Source: Nisaea nitritireducens (GTDB taxonomy: Bacteria; Pseudomonadota; Alphaproteobacteria; Thalassobaculales; Thalassobaculaceae). Taken from it: 64,000 bases of DNA. Location: positions 1-64,000 of the forward strand of contig NZ_JACZFS010000008.1 of NCBI RefSeq assembly GCF_014904795.1, read 5' to 3'. Below are positions 9,808 to 19,541 of the stretch, in pieces (the first letter of the stretch is position 1; each line of letters begins with the position of its first letter). Position numbers and translations under genes: made by a program. The notes beneath the pieces were generated by a model that had not been told where the DNA came from, did not search any database, and saw only the letters and a list, made by a program, of their open reading frames with translations.

Positions 9808-10722
9808 ATGTTGGGTCCGAAAGCGGGCGGCCTTACCGGCGCCTTCTACGGGAACGCCTATATTTTGCTCGCCCTCACCACATTGATGTGGGGCGGGAAT
9901 GCTGTTGCTGGCCGGCTTGCAATCGATGAAGTTTCGCCGATGGCTCTGGTTCTGCTGCGCTGGGCCGGCGTCGTGATTCTGATGGGCATCGTTTCTCGGA
10001 AAAAGGTGTTGGCTGAATGGCCGGTATTGCGGGAGCGATTCTGGTTTCTGTTCGCTCTCGGTACTCTCGGTTTCACCATGTTCAACGGGCTGTTCTACGT
10101 TGCCGCCCATTCCACGGTGGCGATCAATATGGGCATCCTGCAGGGCTCCATCCCGGTCTTCGTGCTGATCGGTGCACTGCTCGCCTATGGCACGCGGGTC
10201 TCCCTGGTGCAGGGCGGTGGCGTGCTGCTCACCATGGTCGGTATCGTTCTGATTGCCTCTCATGGAGAGCTGGAGCGACTTGCGGCGCTCGCGTTCAACC
10301 ACGGTGACCTGCTGATGGTGATGGCCTGCGCTCTCTATGCCGGATATACGGTGGCGCTGCGGAAGCGGCCAAATGTTTCGGGCATCGCCATGTTCACCAT
10401 CATGGCCGCCGCGGCCTTTATTACTGCGCTGCCACTGGCTGCGATCGAGGCGTATGCAGGCGATTTCCAGTGGCCGACGCTGAAGGGCTGGGGAATCGTT
10501 CTGTTCGTCACCCTGTTCCCGTCGTTCCTGGCGCAGATCTTCTTCCTGCGCGGGGTGGATCTGATCGGCCCGGGCCGGGCGGGAGTGTTCGTCAATCTGG
10601 TGCCGGTCTTCGCGTCCGGGCTCGCCGTGGTGATTTTGGGTGAGGTCTTCGCCTGGTATCACGCTGCGGCACTCGTCCTTGTGCTGGGCGGCATTGCGCT
10701 GGCAAACAGGACGAAGAGCTGA
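9808..10722 (+). CDS. EamA/DMT-family membrane exporter
   Basis: A 304-residue protein with about ten membrane spans in two EamA repeats (roughly residues 12-145 and 162-300). Drug/metabolite transporters of this type export amino acids, nucleobases or other metabolites across the inner membrane. The ATG has GGGAG 7 nt upstream. It lies between glpD and the uracil phosphoribosyltransferase gene, on the same strand but with gaps of about 100 bases. Context does not identify the substrate; a nucleobase is possible given the next gene, but this is weak. Confidence 0.85.
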   Translation: MLGPKAGGLTGAFYGNAYILLALTTLMWGGNAVAGRLAIDEVSPMALVLLRWAGVVILMGIVSRKKVLAEWPVLRERFWFLFALGTLGFTMFNGLFYVAAHSTVAINMGILQGSIPVFVLIGALLAYGTRVSLVQGGGVLLTMVGIVLIASHGELERLAALAFNHGDLLMVMACALYAGYTVALRKRPNVSGIAMFTIMAAAAFITALPLAAIEAYAGDFQWPTLKGWGIVLFVTLFPSFLAQIFFLRGVDLIGPGRAGVFVNLVPVFASGLAVVILGEVFAWYHAAALVLVLGGIALANRTKS

Positions 10723-10821
10723 AATCGGCGCCAGCGGGCTTGCCCTTTTCAGATGACGGCGTATGACTGGGCGAAATATGACATTTCCCGGTCAGGAACC
10801 GGAATGCGAGGAGAGAGACCC

Positions 10822-11457
10822 TTGAGCGCACATCCCGTCACCGTCGTCGATCATCCGCTCGTCCAGCACAAGCTGACCATCATGCGGAAGGCTGACACAA
10901 CCACCTCCAAGTTCCGGCATCTGCTGAAGGAAATCGCGCACCTTCTGGCCTATGAAGTGCTGCGGGATCTGGATGTCGAGACCGTCGAGATCGAAACCCC
11001 GCTGGAAACCATGATGGCCCCGCGTCTTGAGGGAAAGAAGCTCTGCTTCGTCTCGATTCTGCGCGCCGGGAACGGGTTGCTGGACGGTATGCTTGAGCTG
11101 GTGCCGTCGGCGCGCGTTGGACATATCGGTCTCTATCGTGATCCGAAGACGCTGGAGCCGGTCGAGTATTACATGAAGCTGCCGGAACATCGGGACGAGC
11201 GCCTCTTCATCGTTGTCGATCCGATGCTGGCAACCGGTAACTCCGCCGTCGCGGCAATTAACCGCCTTAAAGCGGCGGGCGCCACGAATATCAAGTTCGT
11301 CTGCCTGCTGGCGGCGCCGGAGGGCATCGAGACCTTCCAGAAAGCATTGCCGGACGTGCCGGTGTTCACCGCGTCCATCGACCGTCAGCTGAACGAGAAG
11401 GGGTATATCATGCCCGGTCTCGGCGATGCCGGGGACAGGATGTACGGCACCAAGTAG
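10822..11457 (+). CDS. upp: Uracil phosphoribosyltransferase
   Basis: The enzyme joins uracil to PRPP to give UMP in pyrimidine salvage. The PRPP-binding loop [10 protein letters not shown] and the C-terminal uracil-binding segment [13 protein letters not shown] are both present. I chose the TTG at 10822, which has AGGAG about 8 nt upstream and gives 211 residues, the usual length. An in-frame ATG at 10804 with its own AGGAA box would add six residues and cannot be excluded. The protein is cytosolic. The next gene begins 28 bases later. Confidence 0.93.
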   Translation: MSAHPVTVVDHPLVQHKLTIMRKADTTTSKFRHLLKEIAHLLAYEVLRDLDVETVEIETPLETMMAPRLEGKKLCFVSILRAGNGLLDGMLELVPSARVGHIGLYRDPKTLEPVEYYMKLPEHRDERLFIVVDPMLATGNSAVAAINRLKAAGATNIKFVCLLAAPEGIETFQKALPDVPVFTASIDRQLNEKGYIMPGLGDAGDRMYGTK

Positions 11458-11485
11458 CTGAAGCGATCCGATTGGGGCGGAGAGC

Positions 11486-12691
11486 ATGACATCACCGAAG
11501 CCTTTGGCTGGCAGGCGGGTTCTTGACCTGACCAATGTGCTGGCGGGACCGTTCTGCTGTCATCAGCTCGCCCATCTCGGCGCTGAGGTGATCAAGGTCG
11601 AAGTACCGGGAACGGGCGATCTTGCCCGCCAGCTTGGTGCCGACAAGGACCTGAATGAAGCTCTCATGGGAGTCTCGTTTCTGGCCCAGAATGCGGGCAA
11701 GCGCTCCATCACCCTCAATCTGAAATCCGAGGACGGGAAGGCTGTGTTCCGCCGGCTTGTTGCGGGGGCGGATGTGCTGGTCGAGAATTTTCGGCCCGGT
11801 GTGATGCAGCGCCTCGGGCTCGGCTTCGAGATGTTGAAACAGTCTCGTCCAGACCTTGTCTACTGTGCGATTTCCGGTTTCGGTCAGGACGGGCCGATGC
11901 GTGATCTGCCTGCCTACGACCAGATCATCCAGGGCATGTCGGGTGTCATGAGCATTACCGGCGCGCCGGATACCGCGCCGTATCGCGTCGGCTTCCCGGT
12001 TGCGGACACCATCGGCGGATTGACTGCGGCGATGGCGATCTCGGCGGCGCTGGCAGAGAAAGACCGGACGGAGCCCCGTTTCATCGATGTGGCGATGCTT
12101 GAATCCGTACTCGCGACCATGGGGTGGGCGGTCTCCAATTTCCTGATCGCCGGGCGACCGCCGCAGCCTCTCGGAAATGACAATGTGACGGCAAGCCCGT
12201 CGGGGACTTTCGAGACGCGCAACGGTCTGCTGAATATTGCTGCCAACAAGCAAGAGCAGTTCGAGGCTGCCTGCCGGATCCTGGATCGTGCGGCGCTGAT
12301 TTCCGATCCGCGTTTCGCCACCCGGTCGGCCCGGCTGGAAAACCGGGTCGCTCTGGCAGCCCTGATGACAGAAGCGTTCATGCAGGACGATGCGGTGTCA
12401 TGGGAGGCCAGGTTGAACGAAGCCGGTGTGCCAGCCGGCCGCGTGCTGAGCGTTCCAGAAGTCCTTGCTGTGCCGCAGGTTGCCGGCCGGGGGCTGGTCG
12501 AGACCTTCGAGAAGGTTTCGGGCGTGGGACGGGATGTCAGTATTGTCGTGCCGGGCGTCAAAATCGATGGCGAGGCACCGCGCGTGGATGCGCCGCCGCC
12601 GGAGCTTGGTGCCCAGACCGATGAGATCCTCGCTGAACTGGGTTATTCTTCCGGCGAGGTTGCAAGACTGAAGGATAGCGGCGCGGTCTGA
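11486..12691 (+). CDS. CaiB/BaiF class III CoA-transferase
   Basis: A 401-residue family III CoA-transferase, which moves CoA between carboxylic acids through an aspartyl-CoA thioester and works as an interlocked dimer. The opening LDLTNVLAGPFCCHQLAHLG and VENFRPGVMQRLGLG are family hallmarks. The catalytic Asp is D174 in PVADTIGG. The GGCGGAG box lies just before the ATG. It is in tandem with upp (28 bases upstream) and the hydrolase (30 bases downstream). It is only distantly related to the formyl-CoA transferase homologue at 51997. The acids it uses are unknown. Confidence 0.88.
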   Translation: MTSPKPLAGRRVLDLTNVLAGPFCCHQLAHLGAEVIKVEVPGTGDLARQLGADKDLNEALMGVSFLAQNAGKRSITLNLKSEDGKAVFRRLVAGADVLVENFRPGVMQRLGLGFEMLKQSRPDLVYCAISGFGQDGPMRDLPAYDQIIQGMSGVMSITGAPDTAPYRVGFPVADTIGGLTAAMAISAALAEKDRTEPRFIDVAMLESVLATMGWAVSNFLIAGRPPQPLGNDNVTASPSGTFETRNGLLNIAANKQEQFEAACRILDRAALISDPRFATRSARLENRVALAALMTEAFMQDDAVSWEARLNEAGVPAGRVLSVPEVLAVPQVAGRGLVETFEKVSGVGRDVSIVVPGVKIDGEAPRVDAPPPELGAQTDEILAELGYSSGEVARLKDSGAV

Positions 12692-12721
12692 CGCGACGCG
12701 TATCGCTGTCGGGGAGCATGC

Positions 12722-13261
12722 ATGAAAACCGCACTGATCGTCATCGACATGCAGCTCGGCTCCTTCACGCCATATTCCGCCCGCCACGACACGCTGGGAA
12801 CGGTTGAGCGTATCAACCGGCTGGCTGACAAGGTCCGCGCCCAAGAGATGCCCGTTATCTTCGTGCAGCATGACGGCCCGGTGGGCGACCCGCATCACCC
12901 GGACGCGCCCGGCTGGCACCTTCTGCCGGAACTGGAACAAGCTCCGGACGATATGGTCGTGCGTAAGACGTCCTGTGACGCGTTTCTTGAGACCGGTCTC
13001 CAGAGTCTGCTCGAACGGGAGAAAATCGAGCAGCTCATCGTGACCGGATGCGCGTCGGATTTCTGCATCGACACCACGGTCCGGTCAGCGCTGGCCCGGC
13101 GCTATGCGACACTGGTCCCATCCGACGGGCATACAACAGCGGATCGGCCGTATTTGCCCGCCGAGAAAATCATCGAGCATCACAACGCGGTCTGGTCCGA
13201 CTTCCTGTCGCCGATCGGTCCCGCAAGGGTGATCCCTGCCGCAGAAATCGAGCTGGCCTGA
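12722..13261 (+). CDS. Isochorismatase-family cysteine hydrolase
   Basis: A 179-residue hydrolase of the isochorismatase/nicotinamidase superfamily. The predicted catalytic triad is D9 (VIDMQ), K82 (VRKTSCD) and C115 (SDFCIDTT). Members hydrolyse amides, ureido groups or vinyl ethers. The GGGGAG box lies 5 nt before the ATG. It ends three bases before the convergent VOC gene stop. Its position after upp and a CoA-transferase suggests a small catabolic unit, perhaps of an N-carbamoyl or amide compound; this is speculation. Confidence 0.85.
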   Translation: MKTALIVIDMQLGSFTPYSARHDTLGTVERINRLADKVRAQEMPVIFVQHDGPVGDPHHPDAPGWHLLPELEQAPDDMVVRKTSCDAFLETGLQSLLEREKIEQLIVTGCASDFCIDTTVRSALARRYATLVPSDGHTTADRPYLPAEKIIEHHNAVWSDFLSPIGPARVIPAAEIELA

Positions 13262-13264
13262 CCT

Positions 13265-13741
13265 TCAGGCCTTCTTGGCCTGCCAGTCTTTCAGGGTCGC
13301 GTGAGCGTGGTCCTTGCTTGCCATTGCTTCGTCGTGCCCTTCGCGCTTGGCGGTCAACTCGATGACATATCCGTTCGGGTCGCGAAAGTAGATCGAGTCG
13401 ATGAAGCCGTGATCGGCGACGCCCCTTGTCTCGATTCCCGCGTCTTTTCCCTTTTGATGCATGGTTTTCAGATCGTCCGGCGTGACCTCAAGCGCAATGT
13501 GAAGATCAAAATCATGCTGCTCCTTGAACTCGAACGGTCGGTCCGGCGCTTCGAAGAACGCAAGCGCCGACCCGTCGTCCATCTGGTAGAAAGAATGCAG
13601 TGTCCCGGTCGCTCGGCCGCTCTTGGTCTCTTTGATCTCGAAGGCATGGACCAGCGGTAGCCCTAGGAAATCCTCATAGAAAGCCCGTGTTTCTTCAGAA
13701 TCGCGGCAGCGATAAGCGTTGTGATGAAGTCCCTTGATCAT
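13265..13741 (-). CDS. VOC-family (glyoxalase/dioxygenase fold) protein
   Basis: A 158-residue vicinal oxygen chelate protein. It opens with LHHNAYRCRDSEETRAFYEDFLGLPLV, and the metal ligands expected of the fold (His near the start, His and Glu later) are plausible at H6/H7, H86 and the C-terminal YVIEL. Members include glyoxalase I, extradiol dioxygenases and fosfomycin-type resistance enzymes. GGGAG lies upstream of the ATG. It is transcribed away from the kinase gene at 14014, with a 272-base AT-rich region between them that should hold both promoters. Confidence 0.82.
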   Translation of the reverse strand: MIKGLHHNAYRCRDSEETRAFYEDFLGLPLVHAFEIKETKSGRATGTLHSFYQMDDGSALAFFEAPDRPFEFKEQHDFDLHIALEVTPDDLKTMHQKGKDAGIETRGVADHGFIDSIYFRDPNGYVIELTAKREGHDEAMASKDHAHATLKDWQAKKA

Positions 13742-14013
13742 TTCATTCTCCCGATCTTTACAATACGGCGAATTATTGCCCGTCCTGTAATATCTGCCAG
13801 TAATGGATGATATTCGACGGTTCGTCCCGGAACAGATCGTTTTCTCAGAAAAACAATAGCTGACATCTTCTTTAATTCGCGGAATTTAGCCATATACTAC
13901 CGAACAGACCTTTATTCTTTTGGAACGAGATCGGAGAGTATTCTGTTCCTGACGACCATTCGGTGTTGCGGATACCAGTGTGCTGAGAACCTTTTGGCTT
14001 CTCGGAGCAAGCG

Positions 14014-17000
14014 ATGAATCGTGAGAAGGACCAGTCCTTGGCAGGTGACGGTTTTGATCAAGAGCGGGACCGTCTTGAGGCTTTCGCAGATGTATCGAAC
14101 GGATGGTTCTGGGAGACGGATGAGAACCACCGCTTCATCTATGTCTCCGGCTCTGTGGAGCGACTGGCGGGAAGAACTCCGGAATGGCACTTCGGAAAAT
14201 CGCGCGAGGATGTAGGCGGCCGCAATGTTCGGCCGGAGGTCTGGCAGGCGCATTTGGATGACCTGGAAGCCAGACGTCCATTCGAAAGTTTTGTCTATCG
14301 CAGGCTGGCACCGCATGCCGAGCTTTGGGTGCGGACGAGCGGGGCTCCGCGATTTGATGCCGGGGGAACCTTCCTCGGCTATCGCGGTTTCGCATCGAAT
14401 ATCACTGCGGAAATAATGGTCCGCCGCGAAGCGGGGCTACTGAAAGAGGCGTTTCAGCAGGTTACCGAACCGTTTGTCCTGTGGGGACCCGACGAGCGTC
14501 TGGTCGTCTGCAACGATGCTTATATGAAACTGAATCAGAACTTCGCATCCATTCTGGTTCCGGGAATTGCTTTCGAAGATGTTCTCCGCGCTGTTGCAAA
14601 TGAAGGCCACGTAACGGCTGCGATCGGGCGCGAAGAAGAGTGGATTGTCGAACGGCTTGAGACTCACAGGCTGCCCGAGCACTCCCACTATCTGCAATTG
14701 TCGGGCGACCGGCACATGATGATTCATCAGCAGAAACTCTCCAATGGCGCCGTCGCCTGGTTCGGTCTGGATATTACGCAACTGAAGCAAGCCGAGCGCC
14801 GGGCGGAAGAGGCCCACAGGCAGTTGACCGATGCAATTGAGGCGCTGCCGGACGGTTTCTGCCTTTACGATTCCGACGACCGTCTCGCCCTGTTCAATTC
14901 TCATTACGCGACCTTCATGGAGGCTTTCGGTCTGAAAGCCGAAGTCGGGCTCAGCTACGAGGAAGGGTTGCGCAAGGCTGCCGCTTCCGGGCTGTTCAAT
15001 ATTCCGGAGGGTGGACAGGAAGAATGGATAGAGAAACGGTTGGCCCTGCATCGCTCACAGGAAGTCGTGCGGTTTGATCGACCGTTCAAAGACGGATGGG
15101 CTCGGGCTATCGAGAGCTCGACGAGCGACGGCAGCAGGGTCGGGCTTCGGATCGATATTACCGAATTGAAAGAGCAGGAAGCAGAACTGCGGCGCGCCCG
15201 GGAGGCGGCCGAGATTGCGACCAGTGCGAAATCAATGTTCCTGGCCAACATGAGCCATGAACTTCGAACGCCCCTCAACGGGGTGATCGGGCTCAGCCGA
15301 CTGCTCGCTGAAACGCAGCTTGATGAAAAGCAGCGCGATTATATGGCGAAAATTGAGGCGTCATCCGAGAGCCTGTTGTCCATCGTCAAGGATGTTCTCG
15401 ATTTCTCCAAGATCGAGGCCGGCGAAATGGTCCTTGATGTCACTGATTTCGGCCTCGATGTCGAGCTTCGGCGTCTGAGTGACGTGATGGCGTTGCGGGC
15501 GGCTGAAAAAGGCTTGGACTTCCGGATCGATGTCGATCCGGACACGCCGATGAACCTGACGGGCGATCCCGTTCGTATTGGACAAATTCTCCTGAACTTC
15601 CTGAGCAACGCGGTCAAATTCACCGAGCGGGGAGAGGTCGTCCTGTCAATTGAAACCGAGGCCATCGCGGATAGCCATGCGGCCTTGCATTTCTCCGTAC
15701 GGGATACTGGCGTCGGCATGACCGATCAGCAGGCCGCGAATGTCTTCAAGTCCTTCACCCAGGCGGATCCCTCGACCACGCGCCGGTTTGGCGGCACCGG
15801 GCTCGGCCTTTCTATCAGCCGGTCGCTCGCCGATCTGCTGGGCGGTGAAATTTGGGTCGAGAGCACTCCAGGCAAAGGAAGCACGTTTCACCTCCGGTTG
15901 CAGGTAGCGCTCGGAACCGCGTCCACCCCATATCAGGCCAAGGCGTTCGAGTGCCTCGCCGGAATGCGTGTCCTCGTGGCGGACAATAGTGAAACCGCCC
16001 GGATTCTGATGCATGAGATGCTGTCCCGGATGGGGATCGAGACGTATGTCGTCGAGGGCGGGGCGGAAGCGATAGCCGCAGCGGTTGAAAGCGGGCCTTT
16101 CGATGCGTTTCTCATTGATTACCGGATGCCGGAAGTCGACGGGCTGATGGCGTGCCGGAGTATATGCGAGGCTGCCGAAGCCAAAGGTGACGATAAGCCC
16201 CGCATTCTCATTGTTTCGGCAGACGAGAGCGAGACTCTGAAAGAAGCAGCGCGTGAGGCCGGAGCCATGGGTGTTTTGACGAAACCGATCAATGCATCGG
16301 TTCTGTTCGATGGCGCAGCTCTTCTGTTCGATAAAATGGATCTCGTGGCAGGGAAAAAAGGTCAGTCTGTTCCCCCCGATGGATTGAGGGGGCTGCGGGT
16401 ATTATTGGTTGAGGACAACGCGATCAATCGTGAGGTGGCGGACGCGGTGCTTGGCAAGGCCGGTATCATTGTCACGCCGGCGGAGAACGGGTTGATAGCG
16501 CTGAACCTTCTGCGGGCAGAGGGGCGTGGAGCCTTCGATGCCGTCCTGATGGACATTCAGATGCCTGTCATGGACGGATATGCGGCAACGGAAATCATCC
16601 GGGACGAGCCAGAATTCGATGACTTGCCGGTCATCGCGATGACAGCCAATGCGATGGCGAATGAAAGGGAAAAGTGTTTCGCCGTTGGCATGCAGGACCA
16701 TGTCGCGAAACCAATCGAGAACAAGAAATTGTTCGCGGCCCTTTGGAAGTGGTGCATCATTAAAGAAGAAGGCTCGACGGCTGCTCCTGACGCTGGGGCG
16801 GAACAATCTGGCGGGCAGGCAGGTTCGGAAGAGGGCGCCTTGGTCGAAGACAGCAACGCAACGGAACTGACATCAGACGACCTTGCAAAGCGGTACGAGC
16901 CGCTTGCCGAGATGATCGGCGATGCTTCCATGGTGGGCCGTTTCCTCGGCCAGTTCCGGGAAAGTTTTTCGGATGCGCGGGCCGTTTTTGCCGGACATGT

Positions 17001-17226
17001 CGATGTGGGTGATCATGAGAGCGCACATCGCTACGCACACCAGATCAAGGGGGTTGCGGGCAATTTGCGGCTGAATGACATCTTCGAGCAGTCGAAACTG
17101 GTTGAAGGCTGCTTCAAAGATGCCGATTCATCCTCGGAGACCTGTGCCGGCGTGTTGGAAGAGTTGCTGAGTCTGATTGATGCCGAGATGCTCCTGATTG
17201 ACCGGCACTTGGCCGAGAACGCTTAA
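14014..17226 (+). CDS. Hybrid sensor histidine kinase: three PAS domains, HisKA, HATPase, two REC, Hpt
   Basis: A 1070-residue signalling protein. Three PAS-like domains (about 20-135, 142-255 and 265-385) lead into a HisKA domain with phosphoacceptor H415 in [11 protein letters not shown] HATPase domain follows (about 515-640, with NFLSNAVKF and [10 protein letters not shown]). Two receivers carry phosphoacceptors D702 (LIDYRMP) and D847 (LMDIQMP), and a C-terminal Hpt domain carries H1009 (AHQIKG). No membrane segment is seen, so it senses a cytosolic signal. All parts of a His-Asp-His relay are present, but there is no DNA-binding or cyclase output. GGAG lies 6 nt before the ATG. No response regulator gene is adjacent. 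Confidence 0.92.
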   Translation: MNREKDQSLAGDGFDQERDRLEAFADVSNGWFWETDENHRFIYVSGSVERLAGRTPEWHFGKSREDVGGRNVRPEVWQAHLDDLEARRPFESFVYRRLAPHAELWVRTSGAPRFDAGGTFLGYRGFASNITAEIMVRREAGLLKEAFQQVTEPFVLWGPDERLVVCNDAYMKLNQNFASILVPGIAFEDVLRAVANEGHVTAAIGREEEWIVERLETHRLPEHSHYLQLSGDRHMMIHQQKLSNGAVAWFGLDITQLKQAERRAEEAHRQLTDAIEALPDGFCLYDSDDRLALFNSHYATFMEAFGLKAEVGLSYEEGLRKAAASGLFNIPEGGQEEWIEKRLALHRSQEVVRFDRPFKDGWARAIESSTSDGSRVGLRIDITELKEQEAELRRAREAAEIATSAKSMFLANMSHELRTPLNGVIGLSRLLAETQLDEKQRDYMAKIEASSESLLSIVKDVLDFSKIEAGEMVLDVTDFGLDVELRRLSDVMALRAAEKGLDFRIDVDPDTPMNLTGDPVRIGQILLNFLSNAVKFTERGEVVLSIETEAIADSHAALHFSVRDTGVGMTDQQAANVFKSFTQADPSTTRRFGGTGLGLSISRSLADLLGGEIWVESTPGKGSTFHLRLQVALGTASTPYQAKAFECLAGMRVLVADNSETARILMHEMLSRMGIETYVVEGGAEAIAAAVESGPFDAFLIDYRMPEVDGLMACRSICEAAEAKGDDKPRILIVSADESETLKEAAREAGAMGVLTKPINASVLFDGAALLFDKMDLVAGKKGQSVPPDGLRGLRVLLVEDNAINREVADAVLGKAGIIVTPAENGLIALNLLRAEGRGAFDAVLMDIQMPVMDGYAATEIIRDEPEFDDLPVIAMTANAMANEREKCFAVGMQDHVAKPIENKKLFAALWKWCIIKEEGSTAAPDAGAEQSGGQAGSEEGALVEDSNATELTSDDLAKRYEPLAEMIGDASMVGRFLGQFRESFSDARAVFAGHVDVGDHESAHRYAHQIKGVAGNLRLNDIFEQSKLVEGCFKDADSSSETCAGVLEELLSLIDAEMLLIDRHLAENA

Positions 17227-18005
17227 GTCTCGAAAGAAATCAACCTCTTGTACAAATGCCAGGTCGCATGCCCGAGAACGGGAAGTGTGACCAGCAGGCC
17301 TAGGAAGGCCGGCAGCATCGACAGATAGAGGGCCAGCCCGATAAATGCGGCCCAACCGATCATGATGAGCGGGCTCATCGTGACGGTCTTGAAGCTGGTG
17401 ATCATCGCGGTGATGAAATCGTGTTCCTGCTCAAGCAGCAGCGGGAACGAAATGACCGTGGCCGAGAACAGAATTAACGCGAGCACGGCACCGAAAATAT
17501 GCCCGAGGATGAGAAAAGCCAGGCCGTCATAAGTGGTCAGGATCACGGTCAGAAAACCGTCAAAACTCGTAAATGATTGAAAACCAAGAAAAATCGCGAG
17601 AAGAACGCGGACCTGATACATCCACATGATCAGCATGAACATGGTGACAAAAGCCATCCAGCCGAGCTCGCGCCTCCGTTGGGCGAAGATGACGTCGAGA
17701 ACGTCTTTCCACACCAGATCCTGACCCGCGGAGAGCCGGCGACTGACCTCGTATAGTCCAACAGCGGCAAACGGTCCGATCAGGGAAAAGCCCACCGCGG
17801 TCGGGTAGGCAAGGTAGGACAGCCCCAAGGCCCAGGTCATGGCCAGGATGGCTATGCCGCCGAGGGCGAAAAAGCCGCCGAAGAACAATCCGAATCCCGG
17901 AGCTCTGCGGAAATCCTTCCAGCCATCGCTCAGCGCGGCTCTGAGATCGGCAACTGTTCCGGCCCGAATGGCTATTTTTGGAGGGTATGCCGTTTCGGAT
18001 GTCAT
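17223..18005 (-). CDS. DUF2189 integral membrane protein
   Basis: A 260-residue protein with about six hydrophobic spans that fits DUF2189, a family of unknown function. The N-terminal tail contains the conserved-looking DLRAALSDGWKDFRRAPGFG before the first span near residue 37. The ATG at 18005 is preferred over 18020 because GGGAGG lies about 8 nt upstream of it. Its stop codon overlaps the stop of the convergent kinase gene by four bases. No partner is evident. Confidence 0.8.
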   Translation of the reverse strand: MTSETAYPPKIAIRAGTVADLRAALSDGWKDFRRAPGFGLFFGGFFALGGIAILAMTWALGLSYLAYPTAVGFSLIGPFAAVGLYEVSRRLSAGQDLVWKDVLDVIFAQRRRELGWMAFVTMFMLIMWMYQVRVLLAIFLGFQSFTSFDGFLTVILTTYDGLAFLILGHIFGAVLALILFSATVISFPLLLEQEHDFITAMITSFKTVTMSPLIMIGWAAFIGLALYLSMLPAFLGLLVTLPVLGHATWHLYKRLISFET

Positions 18006-18169
18006 GCTCAGTCCTCCCATAATCTTTTTCCGCTGATTCTATGCCTTCCCGTCGCTGAGAGGAAGTGCCTGGGCGTATTGCCTGTGCGGCGTCCGGCATA
18101 GTCTCATTCCTGATTGTCAGTGCTCCGCGAACGCAATCGCTTGACCGCTTGCCAATTGCGGATATTTTG

Positions 18170-18221
18170 TTTGCGAAACGCAATTTCGCAAAAGTGCGGC
18201 GTCATCAACAAGTCGCACTTT
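18170..18221. promoter_or_regulatory. Tandem inverted repeats upstream of the TRAP operon
   Basis: A perfect 9-base inverted repeat, TTTGCGAAA and TTTCGCAAA (18170-18178 and 18184-18192, 5-base spacer), abuts a second one, AAAGTGCG and CGCACTTT (18191-18198 and 18214-18221). They lie 66-117 bases before the TRAP binding-protein start. They could be an operator, or the second could be a hairpin in the leader. The cognate regulator is not obvious. Confidence 0.5.
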
Positions 18222-18286
18222 GCAAGGGGTCCGGACCGCAAGACATCGCGAAACCGGGCCGCCAGGGAGCCTAAAGGAGGATTTTC

Positions 18287-19447
18287 ATGGGCATTACTCT
18301 GCATTCAATCCGGCGTGCTGCGCTCGCCGGAGCTGCTTTCACCGTCGCTTTTGCCGGTACGGCCATGGCCGATGCCAAGCTGCCGAAACAGTTGGCCTGG
18401 ACGGCTTACGGCACCGGTACCGCCGGCTACAATCAGTCTGTCGCCATCGGCGGCGCACTGAAAACCAAACTCGGCGTCAACCTGCGTGTCCTGCCGGGCA
18501 AGAACGACGTTTCCCGCACAGAGCCGTTGCGCCAGAAAAAGGTTCAGTTCTCGGCGACCGGCGTTGGCGCAAGCTTCATGGCGCAGGAAGGTGCTTTCGA
18601 CTTCGGCTCCAAACGCTGGGGCCCGCAGCCGATCCGCACGCTGATGATGAACAACGGTGCAATTGGCCTCGCCGTTGGCGTTGCCAATGACATCGGTGTC
18701 AAGGAATACAAGGATCTGAAAGGCAAGCGCGTTGCCTGGGTCAAGGGCTCGCCGTCCCTGAACGTCAACACCGGGGCCTATCTCGCTTTCGGTGGTCTGA
18801 CCTGGGATGATGTTGAGAAAGTCGAGTTCGGTGGCTTCGGTGCGTCCTGGGCCGGCATGGTGAACGGTCAGGTCGACGCGGCCTTCGCTTCCACCAGCTC
18901 GGGCAAGGCCTACGAAATGGAAGCCAGCCCGCGTGGCCTGCTGTGGCCGCCGCTCCCGGCGAGTGACAAGGACGGCTGGGCGCGCATGAACAAGATTGCG
19001 CCGTTCTTCCAGCCGACCAACGCAACCGTTGGCGCCACCATCAAGAAGGAAAGCCCGATTGCGACCGGTGCGTACCCGTACCCGGTTCTGGTCGCTTATC
19101 CGGAGCAGGACGAAGACCTCGTCTACAACATGACCAAGGCGATGGTTGAGCTCTTTGACGACTATGCTGGCAAGGCACCGGGCATCAATGGCTGGGCGCT
19201 GGACAAGCAGAACCTGAAATGGGTCGTCCCGTATCACGCTGGCGCCGTCAAGTTCTACAAAGAGGTCGGCAAGTGGGGTGACGCAGAAGAGGCGCACAAC
19301 AACGGTCTGCTGAAGCGTCAGGACGTTCTGCAAAAGGCCTGGACCGATTTCCTCGCCAAGAACGTCGCCGAAGACGCTTGGGCAGCCGAATGGCGCACTG
19401 CCCGCCATGCAGCGTTGAACGCCGCCGGTCTCGACGCGGTTTTCTAA
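18287..19447 (+). CDS. TAXI-family TRAP transporter solute-binding protein
   Basis: A 386-residue periplasmic binding protein. Residues 1-28 form a signal peptide ending AMA before D. The mature part matches the TAXI branch of TRAP binding proteins (AWTAYGTGTAGYNQSVAIGG, then a long DxGxKEYKDLKGKRVAWVKGS segment). It captures an organic substrate and hands it to the sodium- or proton-driven permease encoded next. AAAGGAGG lies 6 nt before the ATG. A strong hairpin follows the gene. TAXI substrates are mostly unknown; glutamate and related acids have been reported for some. Confidence 0.9.
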   Translation: MGITLHSIRRAALAGAAFTVAFAGTAMADAKLPKQLAWTAYGTGTAGYNQSVAIGGALKTKLGVNLRVLPGKNDVSRTEPLRQKKVQFSATGVGASFMAQEGAFDFGSKRWGPQPIRTLMMNNGAIGLAVGVANDIGVKEYKDLKGKRVAWVKGSPSLNVNTGAYLAFGGLTWDDVEKVEFGGFGASWAGMVNGQVDAAFASTSSGKAYEMEASPRGLLWPPLPASDKDGWARMNKIAPFFQPTNATVGATIKKESPIATGAYPYPVLVAYPEQDEDLVYNMTKAMVELFDDYAGKAPGINGWALDKQNLKWVVPYHAGAVKFYKEVGKWGDAEEAHNNGLLKRQDVLQKAWTDFLAKNVAEDAWAAEWRTARHAALNAAGLDAVF

Positions 19448-19472
19448 GCCTGTAGATCTTCTTTCGATGTCA

Positions 19473-19499
19473 GGGGACGGCGCACGGTGCGCCGTCCTC
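19473..19499 (+). terminator. Hairpin between TRAP binding protein and permease
   Basis: A near-perfect stem GGACGGCGCAC (19475-19485) and GTGCGCCGTCC (19487-19497), extended by further G-C/G-T pairs, with no T-run after it. It lies 26 bases past the binding-protein stop and 43 bases before the permease start. It more likely limits read-through or protects the upstream mRNA end than terminates fully, which would raise binding protein over permease. Confidence 0.65.
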
Positions 19500-19541
19500 A
19501 GACGCTTTCATATACAGTATTTGTGAGTTGAGGCGCTCCAC

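Noticed and set aside
10736-10750. GGGC-TT-GCCC followed by TTTT as a terminator before upp
   Set aside because: The stem is only four bases with a two-base loop, too weak to support a terminator call.
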